From positions 124,001 through 188,000 of the forward strand of contig NZ_JAQSWB010000004.1 in the NCBI RefSeq assembly GCF_029266855.1: a DNA stretch of 64,000 nucleotides, in the 5' to 3' direction. Positions 19,824 to 28,801 of this stretch are shown one piece after another. A program made the position numbers and the translations under genes. How positions within the stretch are numbered: the stretch's first letter is position 1; each line of letters begins with the position of its first letter. A model generated the notes under the pieces. The model ran no database searches and was not told where the DNA came from. It saw only the letters and a list, made by a program, of their open reading frames with translations. This DNA comes from Fluviicola sp. GTDB taxonomy: Bacteria; Bacteroidota; Bacteroidia; Flavobacteriales_D; Crocinitomicaceae.

Positions 19824-20705
19824 TTAGTAATTGCTTGTCGCCCCACCCACATTCTCAATCGGGTGCCAGGTTGTTTTTAGCTCCTGCAAGTCAGTTATGT
19901 AATACGGATTTTCATCTGTTGCTTTGGTAAAATCATTCGCATAAACAAATACACGCTTCACGTTGCAGTCTGCCCCTGTTTCAATGGCCAAAGCATGTTC
20001 TTTATTTCCACCGGCGTAAATTACCGCATTCACATCCATGTGGCTGTGGAATTGTTCCACCAGTTCCTTTTCAGTTCCCGTCAGGATATTGACTACCCCG
20101 GCTGTTAAATCCGAAGTTGCAAGCACTTCAGCAAAGGTAATAGCACACAAAGGCAAATTCTCCGAAGCCAAAACAATGCAGGTATTTCCTCCCGCAATTA
20201 CAGGTAAAATAGTTGACACCAAGCCAATCAAGCCGTTTGTTTGTGGAGCGATAATTCCCACAACTCCCATTGGTTCCAAAGCCGAGAAATTGAAATGACT
20301 GCTTGCCACCGGATTCACCGAACTGAAAACCTGCTGGTATTTGTCGCACCATCCTGCATAATAAACGCATCGATCAATCGCCAATTCCACTTCCTGCTTC
20401 GCTTTTGCTTCTGTACTTCCTTGTTTTACCAATTCTTCCACAAACTGGGTCTTACGGCCTTCCAGCATTTCTGCAATTCGGTATAAGATCTGTCCGCGGT
20501 TAAATGCTGTTTTCTCGGACCAGGATCCAAAAGCCTTTCGCGCTGCTACTACTGCATTTCTAAAATCTTTCCGCGATGACAAACACATATTCGCCAAAGG
20601 CTGACCTTTCTTATCCAAGGGAGTGTAATACCTTCCGGATTCCGTTCTTGGGAATTGTCCGCCGATGAAGATCTTGTATGTTTTTAGTATTTCCAATCTT
20701 GACAT
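19824..20705 (-). CDS. Truncated aldehyde dehydrogenase homologue without catalytic domain
   Basis: ORF 293 aa; IFIGGQFPRTESGRYYTPLDKKG..., GVVGIIAPQ, AGVVNILTG; ends before the LELGG and GQxC regions. Confidence 0.8.
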   Translation of the reverse strand: MSRLEILKTYKIFIGGQFPRTESGRYYTPLDKKGQPLANMCLSSRKDFRNAVVAARKAFGSWSEKTAFNRGQILYRIAEMLEGRKTQFVEELVKQGSTEAKAKQEVELAIDRCVYYAGWCDKYQQVFSSVNPVASSHFNFSALEPMGVVGIIAPQTNGLIGLVSTILPVIAGGNTCIVLASENLPLCAITFAEVLATSDLTAGVVNILTGTEKELVEQFHSHMDVNAVIYAGGNKEHALAIETGADCNVKRVFVYANDFTKATDENPYYITDLQELKTTWHPIENVGGATSNY

Positions 20706-20726
20706 AATTTATAGAATCTCGTTTTT

Positions 20727-20802
20727 CCTCCCTCTTTTATCTCCCTCCGAAGGGAGAGATCCAATCCGCTTCCCCCTTTGGAGGGGGACTGAGGGGGAGG
20801 AT
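20727..20802. repeat. REP-like palindromic doublet in inverted orientation
   Basis: CCTCCCTCTTTTATCTCCCTCCGAAGGGAGAG, then TTCCCCCTTTGGAGGGGGACTGAGGGGGAGG. Confidence 0.85.
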
Positions 20803-20824
20803 TTCCCCAATTTATATGCAATAA

Positions 20825-22309
20825 TTATCGTTCTATTTTCAAATAAGCTCCCAATCCCTGTAAACCTCCTTCACGACCAAATCCGCTTTCTTTGTAACCG
20901 CCAAAAGGTGAAGTCGGGTCGAATTTATTGTAGGTATTCGCCCAAATAACTCCGGCACGCAATTTCGAGGTCATATTGAAGATGCGGGATCCTTTGTCTG
21001 TCCAAACACCGGCTGCCAGTCCATAAGGTGAATTATTTGCTTTTTGAATCACCTCATCGATTGTACGGAATGTTTGAATCGTAAGAACCGGGCCGAAGAT
21101 TTCCTCCTGGGCAATTCTGCTTGATTGTGCCACATCTGTAAATAATGTCGGTCGAACAAAATATCCTTTTTTTGGAAGCTCACACGAACTTTCGTACATA
21201 CTTGCTCCTTCGTCTTTACCAATTTTAATATATTTCCGGATTGTCTCCAGTTGTTCTTTGGAATTGATTGCCCCAATATCCGTATTCTTATCAAGCGGGT
21301 CGCCGACATACAAAGTATCCAAACGGTCCTTCAATTTCTGAATCACCTCATCTGCAACAGATTCCTGTACGAACAAACGCGAACCTGCGCAACAAACGTG
21401 ACCCTGGTTAAAGAAAATCCCATTTACGATTCCTTCTACTGCCTGGTCAATCGGTGCATCTTCAAAAATGATATTTGCCGATTTACCACCTAATTCCAAG
21501 GTTAATTTCTTTCCGGTTCCGGCAACCGCTTTTTGGATAATCTTTCCGACGTTGGTAGAACCTGTGAAAGCAATTTTATTGATGTCCGGATGATTGACAA
21601 TTGCCGCACCCGTATCTCCGTAACCTGTGAGGATATTCACTACCCCAGCCGGCAAACCTGATTCGTGAATGATCTCGGCCAAGAGCATGGCTGTGAGCGG
21701 TGTTGTTTCTGCCGGTTTTAAAACGACCGTATTTCCTGCTGCCAAAGCCGGGGCAATTTTCCAGGCAGCCATCAGGAGCGGGAAATTCCATGGAATAATT
21801 TGTCCGGTAACACCCAAAGCACTTACATTTCTGTTTGGAAATGCGTATTCAAGTTTATCCGCCCAACCTGCATAATAGAAAAAATGATTGCAAGCCAGCG
21901 GCACATCCACATCGCGGGACTCACGGATGGTTTTCCCTGCGTCCAAGGTTTCTACCACAGCCAATTCACGGGCTTTTTCCTGCATGAGGCGGGCGATGCG
22001 GTAAATGTATTTCCCTCGTTCTTTCGCCGATAATTTGGACCAAACGTTTTCGTATGCTTTGCGGGCAGCTTTCACAGCCTTATCCACATCGCTTTCATCA
22101 GCATGTGCTACTTCCGCAAGCACTTTTTCCGTAGCCGGGTTTGTCGTTTGAAAATACTTCCCGGAATTCGGTGCAACAAACTCCCCGTCGATGTACAAAT
22201 CGTAACGTTCCTTCAGTTTCACATGACCAGTACTTTCCGGACTTGGGCTGTAATCCCATCCACCATTGAAGTCGAAAGCTTCGGTTTTTTTATGTTTATG
22301 TTTTGACAT
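20825..22309 (-). CDS. Aldehyde dehydrogenase family protein
   Basis: ORF 494 aa; QIIPWNFPLLMAAWKIAPALAAGNTVVLKPAE, LELGGKSANIIF, FFNQGHVCCAGSRLFVQ. Confidence 0.95.
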   Translation of the reverse strand: MSKHKHKKTEAFDFNGGWDYSPSPESTGHVKLKERYDLYIDGEFVAPNSGKYFQTTNPATEKVLAEVAHADESDVDKAVKAARKAYENVWSKLSAKERGKYIYRIARLMQEKARELAVVETLDAGKTIRESRDVDVPLACNHFFYYAGWADKLEYAFPNRNVSALGVTGQIIPWNFPLLMAAWKIAPALAAGNTVVLKPAETTPLTAMLLAEIIHESGLPAGVVNILTGYGDTGAAIVNHPDINKIAFTGSTNVGKIIQKAVAGTGKKLTLELGGKSANIIFEDAPIDQAVEGIVNGIFFNQGHVCCAGSRLFVQESVADEVIQKLKDRLDTLYVGDPLDKNTDIGAINSKEQLETIRKYIKIGKDEGASMYESSCELPKKGYFVRPTLFTDVAQSSRIAQEEIFGPVLTIQTFRTIDEVIQKANNSPYGLAAGVWTDKGSRIFNMTSKLRAGVIWANTYNKFDPTSPFGGYKESGFGREGGLQGLGAYLKIER

Positions 22310-22311
22310 AT

Positions 22312-22342
22312 CCTCCCCCTTAGTCCCCCTCCGAAGGGGGAA
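22312..22342. repeat. REP-like palindromic singlet
   Basis: CCTCCCCCTTAGTCCCCCTCCGAAGGGGGAA; same family as 20727-20802. Confidence 0.85.
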
Positions 22343-22347
22343 ATAAA

Positions 22348-23292
22348 TTAATCAATAGAAAAATAATCAGCACTTTGATAATGCCCTGTTTCCTGTTTCA
22401 CCAATTGCATCAGCACATCGTTTGCCAGGGAACTTGCTCCGAAGCGGAACCATTCGTTGTTCAACCACTCGTTCCCAAGGGTTTCTTTCACCATCACCAA
22501 ATTATGCAGTGCCAATTTTGAAGATGAAATTCCACCGGCAGGTTTCATTCCCACCTTCACTCCCGTTTTACGGTAAAAATCCTTGATCGCGCACAACATG
22601 GTATAAGTTACCTGCATGGTTGCAGCGGGCTGAATTTTACCGGTTGATGTTTTAATGAAATCCGCACCTGCATACATGGCAATATCACTTGCCCTGCGCA
22701 CCTGGTCCAAAGATGCCAATTCACCGGTTTCAAAGATCACTTTCAACCGTGCTTTGCCGCAAGCCTCTTTGATAGCTGCAATTTCATCAAAGACAAAATT
22801 GTAATCCCCGGATAAAAATTTACCGCGGGAAATGACCATATCTATTTCATCAGCACCATTATCTACTGCAAATTTAGTGTCAAGCAGCTTGATCTCCATT
22901 GTCGACTGTCCGCTGGGAAAAGCCGTAGAAACCGATGCCACTTTAATGCCCGAATTACCCAGTGCCTTTTTGGCTTCCGCAACCATCGTCGGATAAACAC
23001 AAATTGCAGCCACTGTCGGTAATCCTTCCTGAAGATCATGTAAGTGCTGAGCTTTATAGCAGAGTTGGCGTACTTTTCCGGGTGTATCTTTCCCTTCCAG
23101 GGTGGTTAAGTCAATCATATTCAATACAAGTTTCAAGCCCTGAACTTTTGATTCGTTCTTGATACTTCTTGTTTGAAACCTGGCTACCCGTTCTTCCACT
23201 CCAACTTTATCAACTGTCGGAGAAAGTTTGAAATCAGGTATATTCTTGAATGTTTTGTTTCTATTCATGTAATATGAATGTGATTTATTCAA
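22348..23292 (-). CDS. deoC: Deoxyribose-phosphate aldolase
   Basis: ORF 314 aa; EIDMVISRGKFLSGDYNFVFDEIAAIKEAC, LKVIFETGEL, DFIKTSTGK, VGMKPAGGI. Confidence 0.93.
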   Translation of the reverse strand: MNKSHSYYMNRNKTFKNIPDFKLSPTVDKVGVEERVARFQTRSIKNESKVQGLKLVLNMIDLTTLEGKDTPGKVRQLCYKAQHLHDLQEGLPTVAAICVYPTMVAEAKKALGNSGIKVASVSTAFPSGQSTMEIKLLDTKFAVDNGADEIDMVISRGKFLSGDYNFVFDEIAAIKEACGKARLKVIFETGELASLDQVRRASDIAMYAGADFIKTSTGKIQPAATMQVTYTMLCAIKDFYRKTGVKVGMKPAGGISSSKLALHNLVMVKETLGNEWLNNEWFRFGASSLANDVLMQLVKQETGHYQSADYFSID

Positions 23293-23396
23293 AGATACAG
23301 ATAGGAAATTAACTGGCGATTAAATTTGAGCAAGAAATGGTACTAAAAGGAATTAGCCTACCTACTAAACATATTTTGAATCATACTGCTTTTCTG

Positions 23397-23530
23397 TTTC
23401 ACCACAAATGCACAAATTATTAGCTCGGCTACCGCACTCGCTTTTTATGCAAAAGTAAATGGTTAATCTCTATTCACATGGGCAGAGGCGACTGGTAAGC
23501 GCCTCAAATATCTGCGCATTTGTGGTGAAA
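23397..23530. repeat. Intergenic inverted-repeat-bounded element, copy I
   Basis: Arms TTTCACCACAAATGCACAAA / TCTGCGCATTTGTGGTGAAA; internal ACTGGTAAGCGCC. Confidence 0.75.
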
Positions 23531-23617
23531 AAATGGTGCTGGTTATGTAATGTAGTTAATTTTCACTTTCAACTAAATTTAGCTTCAATGTTTCCCTTTT
23601 CTCACTACTTTTAACCG

Positions 23618-24436
23618 ATGATTATCTCAGAGATCCGGACTTTTATACCTCTTGTTCTTAAAGCTTGTATTGAAGCCTCAGAAGCTATTATGCATATTTA
23701 TAAAACAGGTTTTGATCCTTCGATGAAAGCAGACGGAAGCCCTGTCACCCAAGCCGATCTTCTGTCCAATTCAATTATCAAAAGTACGCTTGAAAAAACA
23801 GGGATTCCTACGATCATGGAGGAAAGTATTAACTCTCCCTTTGAAATTAGAAAATCGTGGGATACCGTTTGGATTGTTGATCCACTGGACGGGACAAAAG
23901 AATTTATCCGAAAAAACGGGGAATTTGCCATTTGCATTGCACTTGTTCATCAGAATCAAGCCGTATTGGGATTCATTGTTTCCCCGGCAACACAGGAAAT
24001 TATCTTTGGCGGAAAAGATATCCCTGTTAATTTACTGGGTTTTAATGATCTTGAAAAAACTGAAAACTGGAAAGTAATTTCTCCTAAAACAGAAATCAAC
24101 AAACCCTTCAAGATTGCCGGAAGCAGATCACATTATTCAGGAAATGATCTCCAATTCAACCAATCCATGCAGGAACTTTTCGGAGAAGTGGAATTCATCA
24201 AAAAAGGAAGTGCTTTAAAATTTTTCGACTTAGCTTTGGGAAAAGCAGATGTTTATCCGAGATTTGCACCGACAATGGAATGGGATATTGCCGCCGGACA
24301 AGCAATCATAGAAGCTCTGGGCGGAACGGTCGTACATGCCGAAACGGGGCAGGCGCTTGTTTACAATAAAGAAAACTTATACAATCCTTATTTCATAGTG
24401 AAAACAAAAGCTGTCATTGACCGATTGAATAAATGA
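23618..24436 (+). CDS. cysQ: 3'(2'),5'-bisphosphate nucleotidase / inositol monophosphatase family
   Basis: ORF 272 aa; KADGSPVTQADLLSNSII, EES, WIVDPLDGTKEFIRKNGEFAICIAL, PTMEWDIAAGQAI. Confidence 0.92.
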   Translation: MIISEIRTFIPLVLKACIEASEAIMHIYKTGFDPSMKADGSPVTQADLLSNSIIKSTLEKTGIPTIMEESINSPFEIRKSWDTVWIVDPLDGTKEFIRKNGEFAICIALVHQNQAVLGFIVSPATQEIIFGGKDIPVNLLGFNDLEKTENWKVISPKTEINKPFKIAGSRSHYSGNDLQFNQSMQELFGEVEFIKKGSALKFFDLALGKADVYPRFAPTMEWDIAAGQAIIEALGGTVVHAETGQALVYNKENLYNPYFIVKTKAVIDRLNK

Positions 24437-25974
24437 AACTACTTTTAAATATCTATTTTTCATTCTTTCTGGTTTCCATAATTTATGGACAGCAATACCG
24501 TGTTTTACCCATCGAATCTTACTTCAAAGATATTTCTTTCTTCACTGACTCATCTTTTGCACCGATTTTTCCGGTAAGCGACAAGCAGGTCAATTATTAC
24601 AATACGACAAAAGAACAAAAGCTGCGTTATTCAAGCGTCGGACACTATATCTATCAACGCGAAATCATTCAGCTCATTAAAAAAGAAGGTGCCATTTGGG
24701 TAAGTCCGATCTTAGATATTCAAATGGGTGCAGAACGCGGAGACACAAGTATGCGGCAATATTTGAATGTCCGTGGACTCCGGATAGAAGGCAGCATGAA
24801 AGACAAAGTGTTTTTCTCCGGGTCTTTTTATGAAAATCAAGCGATTCTTCCGTATTACGTTCAGCAATATGCTACAAACAGGGGGGAATTTTATCCGAAT
24901 AGTTCAGATTCCGGCTACTACCAGGTCAATGCAGTGATTCCCGGAGGTGCACGTACAAAACCATTTAAGACCAATGGATTTGATTACGCTTATGCGACAG
25001 GAATGTTACAATGGCAAGTTTTAAAAAATTTATCCGTTTCAGCGGGGAATAATCCGATTTTTGTCGGTAGTGGTTACCGTTCGGTAATTTATTCCGATAA
25101 TTCGCTTCCAACAATGAACTTCCGGGTGAATTATACATTAGGTAAAAAATGGAACTTCCAACTGATCCGCATGCAAGGGCTAAACATGCTCCGAATTCCA
25201 TATGCAACAAACGGTGAAGCATTGTATGAACGAAAAGCCTTAAGTATCGGATCCATCTATTTCCAGCCGACCGAACATCTTCGAATAGGGTTGATTGAGG
25301 GAGGAACCTGGACCCGAGGAGATTCTATCCAGAAACAAGCGGTTGAAGGTGGATTTTATATTCCGATTCCGGGGGCTGCAACAATCCAGGAAGGAATCAA
25401 TGGAAAAAGCTATGCTTATTTAGGCCTGGATCTGAACTGGAGAATCTGGAAAATCCTTTTATACGGACAATACGGAAGAAACCTGTATTCCAAATCCAGT
25501 GATGTCGGTCAGATCGGGATTCGTTACTGGCCATTCAAATCTCCCAACTACCTGGTCCACCTGGAGTACAACCACACCTCTTCAAACGCCTACAGATCTT
25601 CCAATCCACGGATCAACTACAGCAATTTCAATCTTCCGATCGGACACCCGATGGGAGCCGGGGTAGATGAAGTGATCCTGAGACTTCGTGCAGAATGGAA
25701 TCATTTATTTATCAGTTCATCCACCAACTTCTACCTCAGTCAGTCCGATAATTACAGACAGTTGTTGCCAGTATATGAACTGCATTCAGGTACGATTCAG
25801 CAAGTATTTTATGAAAACCTGGAATTCGGATATAACTTCAATCACATTTACGGATTAGAAATCTTCGGCGCTGCAAAACTACGCCTGGTTAATCATCCGC
25901 TGCAAAACGGACAATCTTATTGGTTCAATGTAGGAATTCGAACAGCACTTAATAATCATTATTTCGACTTCTGA
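24433..25974 (+). CDS. RemB/Wzi-like outer membrane beta-barrel protein
   Basis: ORF 513 aa; signal peptide; repeated aromatic beta strands; FVGSGYRSVIYSDNSLPTMNFRVNY; ATGA overlap with cysQ. Confidence 0.6.
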   Translation: MKLLLNIYFSFFLVSIIYGQQYRVLPIESYFKDISFFTDSSFAPIFPVSDKQVNYYNTTKEQKLRYSSVGHYIYQREIIQLIKKEGAIWVSPILDIQMGAERGDTSMRQYLNVRGLRIEGSMKDKVFFSGSFYENQAILPYYVQQYATNRGEFYPNSSDSGYYQVNAVIPGGARTKPFKTNGFDYAYATGMLQWQVLKNLSVSAGNNPIFVGSGYRSVIYSDNSLPTMNFRVNYTLGKKWNFQLIRMQGLNMLRIPYATNGEALYERKALSIGSIYFQPTEHLRIGLIEGGTWTRGDSIQKQAVEGGFYIPIPGAATIQEGINGKSYAYLGLDLNWRIWKILLYGQYGRNLYSKSSDVGQIGIRYWPFKSPNYLVHLEYNHTSSNAYRSSNPRINYSNFNLPIGHPMGAGVDEVILRLRAEWNHLFISSSTNFYLSQSDNYRQLLPVYELHSGTIQQVFYENLEFGYNFNHIYGLEIFGAAKLRLVNHPLQNGQSYWFNVGIRTALNNHYFDF

Positions 25975-27467
25975 TGCGGATCCAACTTCTCATAGCAGCA
26001 TTCATTTGCGCTTTCCTAAGTTATTCGCAAGGAACGATTGATCGCATTCGTCACTTCAACCTGAAGTCTGACATTGCACCTTCACGTACAATCCATCATT
26101 CCATTCAGCCAGCGATTCGGTTTGTTATCGGAAAACCACAACCACCTTCACTGACAGACTCGCTCACACTTTCCAGCGAAACCAACATTTTTAAGGCTCC
26201 GTTCAGTGCGAAAAATTCGCATCGCAGTTTTGCCATTTTACCTGCAAGTGACAGTTATTTTCAATACGATACCGCAGTGAGTTACCGAGCCGCAATCGGT
26301 TTCAATTTCGAAAAAACATGGGGCAAGTGGTATAACCGCACTCAGCTTACATCCGGCTGGAGCTTAAGAGAAGATTACACCCAAACCCACGTGGCATTTT
26401 CTCCTTTACACAATCGGAATTCCTTTTGGTTCACAGATATCCGCACGCGCATTGGCTATACGCCGAACGACATGCTTCACATCAGTACAGGAATTGACAA
26501 CCAGTTTTTTGGTGAAGGTTACCGTTCATTAATCCAGGGAGACCAGGTTGCTCCAAATCCTTTTGTCCAGTTCCGAGTGAATTTCTGGAACCTCGAATAC
26601 GGATTACTCTACCAGTTTTTACATGAAAATAACCTGGCAAACAAAACCCGCGACTGGAAATACAACACCACTCATTACCTGAGCATGAATATCGGATCCA
26701 ATTTCAATATTATGCTTTTGGAATCCGTCATCTTCCAGTCTAAAGACAGCACTTACAAGCGCGGATATGAAGTAGAATACCTAAACCCCTTTGTTTTCTT
26801 CCGTCCGCAGGAATACAGTTTGGGCTCTACAGACAACGTATTACTCGCCCTGCAGTCATCTTATTATTTTTCAAACAAAAAGCATTGTATTTACTTTCAA
26901 TTACCATTGGACGAGTTTGTATTGGGAGAAATTACCAAACGTTCCAAATGGTGGGCAAATAAATACGGGCTGCAATTGGGAGTCAAGGGTCAGTTTAAGC
27001 GCTGGTCCTATCATTTCGAAGGAAATTTAGTCCGGCCGTACACTTTCTCGCATATTTCTTCAGGGCAAAACAACGGTTCTCTCGGCCTGCCGCTTGGTCA
27101 TTACCTGGGAAGCAACTTTGCCGAACTGATTGCAACAGCCCGGATTCCATTCAGGAACTTTCAATTAACACTTTTCTCCTCTTTCTACCTGAAAGGATAT
27201 GATGATTCTGCTGTCAGTTACGGAGGTGATATTTATAAAAGCTACACTTCACATCCAAAAGAATTCGAAAACACAATAGGTCAGGGTCTTACCCAACGTG
27301 CTGTCTCACTTCAGGCAAATGCCTCTACGACTTTGGACAAACTGCAATTGGAACTCTATCTTCAGGCCGGGTTGCAATACAGCTGGGGAGAAATGGGATC
27401 AAACACCGATCCGCTGATTTGTTTAGGTATCCGGAGCCGCCTGTTTAACGAGCGAAAAATCAGGTAA
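25974..27467 (+). CDS. RemB/Wzi-like outer membrane beta-barrel protein (paralogue of upstream gene)
   Basis: ORF 497 aa; FFGEGYRSLIQGDQVAPNPFVQFRVNFWNLEYGLLYQ parallels upstream gene; TGATG start/stop overlap. Confidence 0.6.
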   Translation: MRIQLLIAAFICAFLSYSQGTIDRIRHFNLKSDIAPSRTIHHSIQPAIRFVIGKPQPPSLTDSLTLSSETNIFKAPFSAKNSHRSFAILPASDSYFQYDTAVSYRAAIGFNFEKTWGKWYNRTQLTSGWSLREDYTQTHVAFSPLHNRNSFWFTDIRTRIGYTPNDMLHISTGIDNQFFGEGYRSLIQGDQVAPNPFVQFRVNFWNLEYGLLYQFLHENNLANKTRDWKYNTTHYLSMNIGSNFNIMLLESVIFQSKDSTYKRGYEVEYLNPFVFFRPQEYSLGSTDNVLLALQSSYYFSNKKHCIYFQLPLDEFVLGEITKRSKWWANKYGLQLGVKGQFKRWSYHFEGNLVRPYTFSHISSGQNNGSLGLPLGHYLGSNFAELIATARIPFRNFQLTLFSSFYLKGYDDSAVSYGGDIYKSYTSHPKEFENTIGQGLTQRAVSLQANASTTLDKLQLELYLQAGLQYSWGEMGSNTDPLICLGIRSRLFNERKIR

Positions 27468-27468
27468 T

Positions 27469-27501
27469 AAAAAAAGGATCCCATTGCTGAAATCCTTTTT
27501 T
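27469..27501. terminator. Bidirectional Rho-independent terminator
   Basis: AAAAAAGGAT(12 nt)ATCCTTTTTT between convergent genes. Confidence 0.8.
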
Positions 27502-27526
27502 CGTTAACCTTCATCTACACAAAACT

Positions 27527-28306
27527 TTAGATTTGAATCGAGCCTAGACTTTTGATCTGGCCTTTAGAAACCGTTACGTTTTGTATGCTCTTTTGAGATG
27601 CTACCACTTCACCAAGTCCTTTCGCCTCAATCTTCAAAAGATAGGTTCCATCCGGAACTCCTTTAATTAAAAAATATCCATTCGCGTTTGTGTAAGTGCT
27701 TGCATTGTGCGATGCGTTACTTAAACTGATTGCTGCTTTTGTTGTACCGCTTACATGTCCCTGAACCCCGGTGTCCGGATCGGAGATTTCAGTCAGAACA
27801 GGATTCAATATATACCCTCCGCCTGCTTGAATAACAGATGAGCCCACATTGAAGTCCAGCAAAACACTTGATGTTACTCCGCTGTTTACCTGGCAATGAA
27901 TTGGGACTTCAACCTGGTGAGAAACATTTGAGCTAAATGATAAATTCACCGTGTTGAGGCCATTTGTACCATTGAAAGACAGACTGTTTTCGCCGCTAAA
28001 CGTCAACCGAAGTTTGGTGTATGTACCCGGCTGAACAGTTGTAGCGCTTGCAATGGTAACTTCTGCACCATTGGTCAGGTCGAGAATATTAATCTCCTGA
28101 GTGCTTTCATTGATAGTAACCCAGCCCGAATTCTCCAAATACGCTTCCACCTTCATGATTTCAACATTCAGGGCTACAAAATCCCCGGGTGAATCCGTCA
28201 TTCTAACTTCCATTTGTCCCTGAGAGACCTTATTGTCTTTCTTACATGATTGAATAGTGAACCCTGCACAAACAACCAACAACGTTAATACCAGTATCCT
28301 TTTCAT
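27527..28306 (-). CDS. DUF4382 lipoprotein with carboxypeptidase-like regulatory domain
   Basis: ORF 259 aa; SCKKDN lipobox; MEVRMTDSPGDFVALNVEIMKVEAYLENSGW. Confidence 0.8.
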   Translation of the reverse strand: MKRILVLTLLVVCAGFTIQSCKKDNKVSQGQMEVRMTDSPGDFVALNVEIMKVEAYLENSGWVTINESTQEINILDLTNGAEVTIASATTVQPGTYTKLRLTFSGENSLSFNGTNGLNTVNLSFSSNVSHQVEVPIHCQVNSGVTSSVLLDFNVGSSVIQAGGGYILNPVLTEISDPDTGVQGHVSGTTKAAISLSNASHNASTYTNANGYFLIKGVPDGTYLLKIEAKGLGEVVASQKSIQNVTVSKGQIKSLGSIQI

Positions 28307-28493
28307 AATCGTGCATTTAATTCCGTCGGGGGTTTAACGAAGTTTATGCCAAAAGAAACCGGGAGATCTGAAATGAAGCCGAAACCACTTATAAATAAAG
28401 GAATGTTCAGGAAATGTATGAAGCGGTAATGTCTTAGGCTTGGTATGTTAATCTTATCAAAATGAAAAGATGATTTTCAATATGAAGGATTTT

Positions 28494-28531
28494 TGACAAA
28501 AAAAAGAGGGAGGCTTACCACTTCCTCCCTC
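28494..28531 (-). terminator. Rho-independent terminator (minus strand)
   Basis: Minus strand GAGGGAGG AAGTGGTAAG CCTCCCTC TTTTTTTG. Confidence 0.8.
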
Positions 28532-28592
28532 AAACTAACACACCTATGACCCGATTTTTGAGTATTCAAAAAGAAACTCATAACCTGATACA
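28494..28592 (-). ncRNA. Candidate ~100-nt minus-strand small RNA
   Basis: TACCTTTG box (revcomp 28596-28603), hairpin TGAGTTTC/GAAtACTCA, then GAGGGAGG-10 nt-CCTCCCTCTTTTTTT terminator; no CDS. Confidence 0.5.
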
Positions 28593-28770
28593 GAACAAAG
28601 GTATCTTTAAAGTTAAATCAAACACATATAAATTAATAAGAGGTGGGAACGAAGTAACATTTGGTTCATTTTTAAGAATACTTGAAATAATCTTTATCTA
28701 AAATCAATCTAATTTAAACCCGAATTGAAATTTTGGATTGGAGTTGGGTACAACTTCACAACTTGATGCG

Positions 28771-28778
28771 TACATTTG
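28771..28778 (+). promoter_or_regulatory. Bacteroidota -7 box TACATTTG for heme O synthase operon
   Basis: TAnnTTTG consensus; TTG at 28744-28746; 24 bp before the preferred ATG 28802. Confidence 0.5.
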
Positions 28779-28801
28779 CACAATCTTTAAAAAGAGTAAT
28801 T

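Noticed and set aside
28307-28732. Terminator at 28494-28531 as the end of the plus-strand or DUF4382 gene transcript
   Set aside because: T-run is on the minus strand and the DUF4382 gene lies downstream of it, so it cannot terminate that gene; kept instead as evidence for an sRNA.
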